In this document: piece by piece, positions 42,215 through 46,152 of the stretch | How the letters are laid out: the number at the start of each line of letters is the position of its first letter | How positions within the stretch are numbered: position 1 is the stretch's first letter | Assembly: GCF_018128545.1 (NCBI RefSeq) | Contig: NZ_JAGSND010000001.1 | Span: 1 to 46,152 of the forward strand | DNA length: 46,152 nucleotides | Origin: Sinanaerobacter chloroacetimidivorans | Lineage (GTDB): Bacteria; Bacillota; Clostridia; Peptostreptococcales; Anaerovoracaceae | Direction: 5' to 3' | Position numbers and translations under genes: made by a program | The notes under the pieces: generated by a model | Seen by the model: the letters and a program-made list of their open reading frames with translations, nothing else | Databases searched by the model: none | Told to the model about the DNA's origin: nothing

Positions 42215-42274
42215 TTATAAAATTAAGATTCTTGTGTAAAATGAATCTGTTGAAATAATGGAAAGTATACTTGA

Positions 42275-42415
42275 CATTTCAGACAAACCATAGGCTCACT
42301 GGAAAATGGAAGATATAATCCTTCCCTTATTCTCGCCTTTAAAATTGCCCGTTACTTTAACTTGTCTATTGAAGAAATATTTATCTATGAGGAGGAAGAC
42401 GCAGTTGAAAAATAA
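42275..42415 (+). pseudogene. C-terminal remnant of an XRE-family regulator
   Basis: The frame 42275-42415 reads RQTIGSLENGRYNPSLILAF, then ARYFNLSIEEIFIYEEE, the standard end of short XRE-type repressors. The N-terminal half of the HTH is missing and a TGA lies just upstream. The downstream small membrane gene starts inside its last codons, an arrangement usual for intact XRE/membrane-protein pairs. Confidence 0.75.
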
Positions 42416-42596
42416 GAATTTAAAACAGGAAGGGTTACTTTCTTTTATCGGATTTATCATTTTAATAGCCGGATTTATATTGCTTAAATTTCCGGCAGAA
42501 GGCTCTTTCAAAATTTTGCCCTATCTATTAATTGGATTGGGTGCAGGATATTTTGGTCAGCATATCACCTCCCGCTATTATTATTTCTTTCGGTAA
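42405..42596 (+). CDS. Small two-helix membrane protein
   Basis: This 63-residue protein has hydrophobic segments at about 10-27 and 34-50. TTG 42405 sits ten bases after GAGGAGG (42388-42394), so TTG is chosen over upstream in-frame ATGs that fall inside the XRE remnant. It was probably co-transcribed with that regulator before it decayed. The family is unknown. Confidence 0.6.
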   Translation: MKNKNLKQEGLLSFIGFIILIAGFILLKFPAEGSFKILPYLLIGLGAGYFGQHITSRYYYFFR

Positions 42597-42702
42597 CAGG
42601 AATATACAGCATCTGACAGGCGGCAATTCGTAACAATTCCAAATTCTATGAATATAGTATAATAACTCATAATGAGTTTAATTCATTGAAAGGCGTGATA
42701 CT

Positions 42703-43656
42703 ATGGCGATTATCAATGTATCGCCTTCCACTAATATCACTGCACTCATTGCTTCTGCAGCAGTTTCGGAAGGTGACGTTTTGCTGCTTGCTGATGGAGT
42801 GTATAATCAAACGGTGGTAATTAGTAAAAATTATATTCGAATTGTAGCCGCTGGTAATCGTGCCATATTTGATGGAACGAATACTTTAGTTGCAGCTTTC
42901 ATTTTGGCAGGAGTTACCGGCGTAGAAATAAACGGGTTGATTATCAGAAGGTATATCGTGTTCGGTATTGCAATCATAGGAGGCTCTGCAAACCGTATCC
43001 TCTGTAATAGTATTTCCCAGATTGAACTTTTTGGAATTTTCGTGGCTGGTTCTTCAGCAAATCTGATTTGGAGAAACAAGATCAGGAACGTTGATGATGG
43101 CGTTCTGCTGATCGCAGCCAGTACAAGTAACTGGGTGATTGAAAATACAGTAAAGGATAGTAACTTTGACGGTTTTGAGTCTTTCCTTTCCGTAGACGCT
43201 AATAATGCTTTCATCAGCAATTTTGCCTGTGACTGCGGAGATAATTGCTTTGAAATCAGGGGTGCGAATAATCTGGTTTACAGAAATACGGCAGTGAATG
43301 CGACGTTCGCCGATTTTCTGATTGCCAGTGGAAACAATATTGTTGCAATTGAAAACAAAGGAAGCAATGCTCAGGACGGTGCTGTTGTCACTTCAAACAA
43401 TGCATTTTTAGGACGTAATGACCTTCATGATAACAGTCAAAGCGGGCTTGAAATTTCAGGCGATTTTAATATTATCCAGAGCAACCTGATCACCTTTAAC
43501 AAAGACTCAGGTATTCTATTAAATAGTACGGCAAATGACAACTTTATTTTCTTTAACAGAGTTGAATGCAATACTCCTGCGGATATTACAAACAGAGGCA
43601 TTGACAATAATCTCCTGCAAAATATTACAGGATGCAGGCATAAATTCGGCCTCTGA
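42703..43656 (+). CDS. Right-handed parallel beta-helix protein (NosD-like)
   Basis: The 317-residue protein is almost entirely short repeated rungs (about 22 residues, with N-x-I/L and GI/GV turns such as NLIWRNKIRNVDDGVLL). This is the pattern of parallel beta-helix proteins such as NosD or pectate-lyase-like folds. It has no signal peptide or membrane segment. No catalytic residues can be assigned. In spore formers, leaderless beta-helix proteins can be spore-surface components, but that is speculation. Start ATG 42703 has a GGCGTG region and no strong ribosome site. Confidence 0.8.
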   Translation: MAIINVSPSTNITALIASAAVSEGDVLLLADGVYNQTVVISKNYIRIVAAGNRAIFDGTNTLVAAFILAGVTGVEINGLIIRRYIVFGIAIIGGSANRILCNSISQIELFGIFVAGSSANLIWRNKIRNVDDGVLLIAASTSNWVIENTVKDSNFDGFESFLSVDANNAFISNFACDCGDNCFEIRGANNLVYRNTAVNATFADFLIASGNNIVAIENKGSNAQDGAVVTSNNAFLGRNDLHDNSQSGLEISGDFNIIQSNLITFNKDSGILLNSTANDNFIFFNRVECNTPADITNRGIDNNLLQNITGCRHKFGL

Positions 43657-43705
43657 TTTTTTTGGGTATTGCTGGAAAAAGTCATACGGAAAGGTGGTTA
43701 CAAAA

Positions 43706-43879
43706 TTGGAAGACAAAGAACGACTGATGAAGTTAATCGATCGTCAGAAAGAACACATTTCAAAAATAGAAACAGAATTGGGCGGATTGCCTGAGAATTT
43801 GTTAAATAACCAGATGGTTGCTTTACAGCATGTAAAAACAGAATTTGAAAAATTAGAAAAAGCATTATCAAAACTATAA
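43706..43879 (+). CDS. Short coiled-coil protein
   Basis: TTG 43706 follows AAAGGTGG by eight bases and encodes 57 residues. Nearly all are charged and heptad-like (EDKERLMKLIDRQKEHISKI, then LQHVKTEFEKLEKAL). The frame is open upstream but that part overlaps the beta-helix gene. The function is unknown. A strong hairpin follows. Confidence 0.6.
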   Translation: MEDKERLMKLIDRQKEHISKIETELGGLPENLLNNQMVALQHVKTEFEKLEKALSKL

Positions 43880-43887
43880 TATTTAGT

Positions 43888-43915
43888 TTCAAGGCTGAAT
43901 CATTTCAGCCTTGAA
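43888..43915. terminator. Hairpin after the coiled-coil gene
   Basis: TTCAAGGCTGAA (43888-43899) is perfectly complementary to 43904-43915 with a TCAT loop. The T-run after it is weak (TCGTTTC), so termination efficiency is uncertain. Confidence 0.65.
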
Positions 43916-43976
43916 TCGTTTCAGATATTCTGTAATAATAATAGAGTAATTTCCAATTGGGTTTTGAGGAGGTTCT

Positions 43977-45386
43977 ATGAAAAAATATGTATGTTTCAGC
44001 ATAATCGTTCTCATCTTATCTTTCTCAACGCAGTCGTCCTATGGGAATTCCGGGCCTGTATATTGGACCGGGTATCCTAATTATGAATTAATGTCAGTTG
44101 ATGATAATTCTCCCATTGAAGTCACGAGGGAAACGTTGGAGTTTGATCTCACAAAAAGTGAAAAATCCTCCTTTACCATAAGCGGCACCGTAAAAGCTGC
44201 GTATCAAATGCGAAATACCACTGAGGTCGATCACTCCGTACAAATGGCATTTCCTTTTATTTCATCTGTAAATCAGCTTGATTCGGAAAACATTAAGATT
44301 TCGGCTGATGGTCAATCTGTTCCCTATGAGATCTATTTCGGTGATGTGGTGGGCAATCATGGCAGCCCGTTTCAAGAAGAGTCTTCTTTGGAATTTGAAT
44401 TCTCGGATATTGTAGAGAAGATATCGCAGAAAACCTATCAAGCGAAGCATTTTACTCTTGAATCTAAGGGAACGCTTTATCGTTTTCAGGTCAGGCCGAC
44501 TTCAGAAGAAAGGATTCATTTTTCCGTTGAGTTTCAATTTAACCCGCAAAAAACAAAGGTTCTTACTTATGGGTTTGATCGTTATGAACGCAGTGAGGAT
44601 AAAATTAGAATTGCATCCGGATGCATGGAACCTCAAATTTTAGAAATCTTTGTGATGGGTGAAGATTTGGATTTCAACGTTCAGAGCTTTTCGGACGGCA
44701 GCTTGGAAGAAAAAACGGATTTATTTGATTATGATCTATCGGTTCAGGAAATAGATTTTAAAAATTATTTTAATCAATATATAGAAACATTACAAATGAA
44801 TTATGGTGGTACAGTAAGATATAAACCGCAGATTTTTGAACTCTATTGCAAGGCATTGGATGTCTCTTTTGTCAGAAACGAGGGCTTCAGCTCAGAGCAT
44901 GATCTATTGGAACAGGGACAATATCAGCGCATTATGACATTTATTTATACGGTGGATTTTCCGAAACAGAGTGAAAAATCGGTGGAAGTATCCTATTCTA
45001 CCTTCGGCACTATGGATAAGACTAAAACGGCCAAACCCATTTATTCCTTTCAGTATATTTTAAATCCTGCCGAACATTGGAAAGACTTCAAAGATTTATC
45101 CGTAAAAATCTTGACTCCAAAAGAAGCTCCTTATCTCGTTGACAGCAGTGTCTCCTTTGAAAAGACAGGGGAAAGGGAGTATACGGCTTTTCTTTCTTCC
45201 TTGCCGGATCAGGATCTCCGGTTTTCACTCTATGAGGATGAACAAATCACGCTTATCGACAGGACTACCGGTAAGTTGTATGGCTATTTCGGATATGCAA
45301 CACCTGTTGTGGTTGGAGGAATTGTAATCATAGCTGCAATTATAATCCTTTTAAGCTTCAGCCGTATGATAAAGAAAAAAGAATAA
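43977..45386 (+). CDS. Secreted, membrane-anchored surface protein
   Basis: The 469-residue protein has a signal peptide at about 1-24 (MKKYVCFSIIVLILSFSTQS), a large beta-rich extracellular part and a C-terminal membrane helix at about 437-461 followed by a basic KKKE tail. It is therefore a type I membrane protein facing outside. I recognise no domain. GAGGAGG precedes the ATG. It is flanked by hairpins on both sides and appears monocistronic. Confidence 0.8.
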   Translation: MKKYVCFSIIVLILSFSTQSSYGNSGPVYWTGYPNYELMSVDDNSPIEVTRETLEFDLTKSEKSSFTISGTVKAAYQMRNTTEVDHSVQMAFPFISSVNQLDSENIKISADGQSVPYEIYFGDVVGNHGSPFQEESSLEFEFSDIVEKISQKTYQAKHFTLESKGTLYRFQVRPTSEERIHFSVEFQFNPQKTKVLTYGFDRYERSEDKIRIASGCMEPQILEIFVMGEDLDFNVQSFSDGSLEEKTDLFDYDLSVQEIDFKNYFNQYIETLQMNYGGTVRYKPQIFELYCKALDVSFVRNEGFSSEHDLLEQGQYQRIMTFIYTVDFPKQSEKSVEVSYSTFGTMDKTKTAKPIYSFQYILNPAEHWKDFKDLSVKILTPKEAPYLVDSSVSFEKTGEREYTAFLSSLPDQDLRFSLYEDEQITLIDRTTGKLYGYFGYATPVVVGGIVIIAAIIILLSFSRMIKKKE

Positions 45387-45390
45387 ACAA

Positions 45391-45419
45391 TCCCGGACTA
45401 CTTCACGAGCAGTCCGAGA
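45391..45419 (+). terminator. Weak hairpin terminator
   Basis: CGGACT (45394-45399) pairs with AGTCCG (45411-45416), extended by TC/GA after a mismatch, just downstream of the surface-protein gene. No T-run follows. The remaining bases to 45603 hold only a TATAAT box at 45565-45570. Confidence 0.45.
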
Positions 45420-45603
45420 TAAGATGAATTAGCGTATGCTTTGCGGGAAATGCACCCTCTTTTTAAGAATAACTTTTTCTATGATAGAATGAACGCATAC
45501 CATTGAGAACCAGCGCTTCTGAGAGGAAACGTTCATTGAATCATCTTGGTAACTTGTGTTATGATATAATATTGAAAAAACTAGTATTCTGTGAGGGTTG
45601 GCT

Positions 45604-46152
45604 ATGGATTATAAAATGAAACAGGTAATTGATAATTTAAACCGAAACAATATGGCAGGTTATTATGTAGAAAGCAGGGATGAATTGTTGACTCTGCTGG
45701 GGAAGCTTATTTTACCCGGAGAAACAGTTGGGTCGGGGGATTCTGTTACATTGGAAGAAACGGGAGTATTTGAATTTCTTCGCCGGGGTGATTATATCTT
45801 TTATGACAAACATCAGCCGGGTTTATCGTCTTCGGATAAGAGGGAATTATATATAAAAAACTTTTCCGCCGACACCTTTATTACCGGAACCAATGCGGTT
45901 ACCTTGGACGGAAAGCTCTTTAATATCGACGGTAATGGGAGCCGGGTGGCCCCTATGATCTATGGGCCGAAGCAGGTAATCGTCGTTGCCGGAATCAATA
46001 AACTGGTTGAGAATCTGGAAGAGGCGATTCATCGGACAAGACAGATCGCAGCACCCCTTGATGCAAAAAGACTTGGAAAAAACACACCATGCACAAGCCT
46101 AGGACGTTGCATCGACTGTAAGCATAAAGAGAGAATTTGCAATGACTTTGTG
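45604..46152 (+). CDS. LUD-domain protein (LutC/YkgG-like), 3' end outside the window
   Basis: The visible 183 codons begin MDYKMKQVIDNLNRNNMAGY and contain GETVGSGDSVTLEETG and FITGTNAVTLDGKLFNIDG. These are the LUD (formerly DUF162) signatures, including the glycine-rich nucleotide/cofactor-type loop. The C-terminal CTSLGRCIDCKHKERIC gives a cysteine cluster that may bind a metal or iron-sulfur cluster. LUD proteins take part in lactate oxidation, but this stand-alone clostridial form has no known substrate. A TATAAT box lies 34 bases upstream. The reading frame runs off the window end. Confidence 0.88.
   Translation, partial: MDYKMKQVIDNLNRNNMAGYYVESRDELLTLLGKLILPGETVGSGDSVTLEETGVFEFLRRGDYIFYDKHQPGLSSSDKRELYIKNFSADTFITGTNAVTLDGKLFNIDGNGSRVAPMIYGPKQVIVVAGINKLVENLEEAIHRTRQIAAPLDAKRLGKNTPCTSLGRCIDCKHKERICNDFV

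Overview
The window reads as a low-G+C Bacillota, most likely a Clostridia species. Strong AGGAGG ribosome sites, some TTG/GTG starts, flavodoxin-ferredoxin, DUF362 and LUD proteins and a c-di-GMP-I riboswitch all fit an anaerobic clostridial host. Two blocks are visible. Positions 1 to about 31,600 are most of an integrated conjugative element of the Tn1549/CTn type, with a visibly G+C-richer backbone. From about 31,620 to the end is A+T-richer chromosome with ordinary housekeeping genes.

Element backbone, left part (1-16,960). It holds a C5 DNA methyltransferase whose 5' part is replaced at a 32-bp perfect palindrome, a small VirB3/PrgI-position membrane protein, a VirB4-N-terminus-like protein and the VirB4 ATPase. 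An amidoligase / gamma-glutamylcyclotransferase pair and a NlpC/P60-M23 cell-wall hydrolase follow. Then come a non-coding oriT-like region, a MobC-like accessory protein, a MobP-type relaxase fused to about eleven Sel1 repeats, a DUF3991/TOPRIM protein, the VirD4 coupling protein and a small HTH protein. The left end of the element, including any VirB6/TrbL gene, lies outside the window.

Cargo (about 17,000-27,300). An arsenic operon (arsR, a DUF2703 protein, acr3, BFD-arsD, two-domain arsA, arsC) precedes a cadmium/lead/zinc cassette: a cadC-like regulator, a free-standing HMA chaperone, a P1B ATPase without its own HMA domain, a broken ZIP transporter, an lspA-like gene and a cardiolipin synthase. 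Each cassette has its own sigma-A promoter. Three matched 16-bp operator copies mark the cad regulator's own promoter and the cadA leader.

Element backbone, right part (27,540-31,610). A c-di-GMP-I riboswitch has no clear downstream gene. It is followed by a sigma-like regulator, about 400 bases that look like a large structured RNA, a MazF/PemK toxin with no visible antitoxin, an excisionase and a tyrosine integrase. A complete tRNA-Ser(CGA) gene and, 150 bases on, the 5' half of a second tRNA-Ser mark the attachment region.

Chromosome (31,620-46,152). It carries an O-antigen-ligase-like membrane protein, a diacylglycerol-kinase-family lipid kinase, an M29 aminopeptidase, an EFR1-type flavodoxin/ferredoxin with a VOC protein, and a cupin gene divergent from a LysR regulator. 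These are followed by a SatD-DUF3307 pair, an FkbM methyltransferase, a DUF362 ferredoxin behind a MerR-type promoter, a beta-helix protein, a membrane-anchored surface protein and the start of a LUD-domain gene that runs off the end.

The most interesting signals are the candidate structured RNA at about 28,620-29,035, the orphan riboswitch, the tRNA-Ser att arrangement, the amidoligase pair inside the transfer operon, the interrupted methyltransferase and the oriT-region repeats. All assignments come from reading the sequence; no database search was run.
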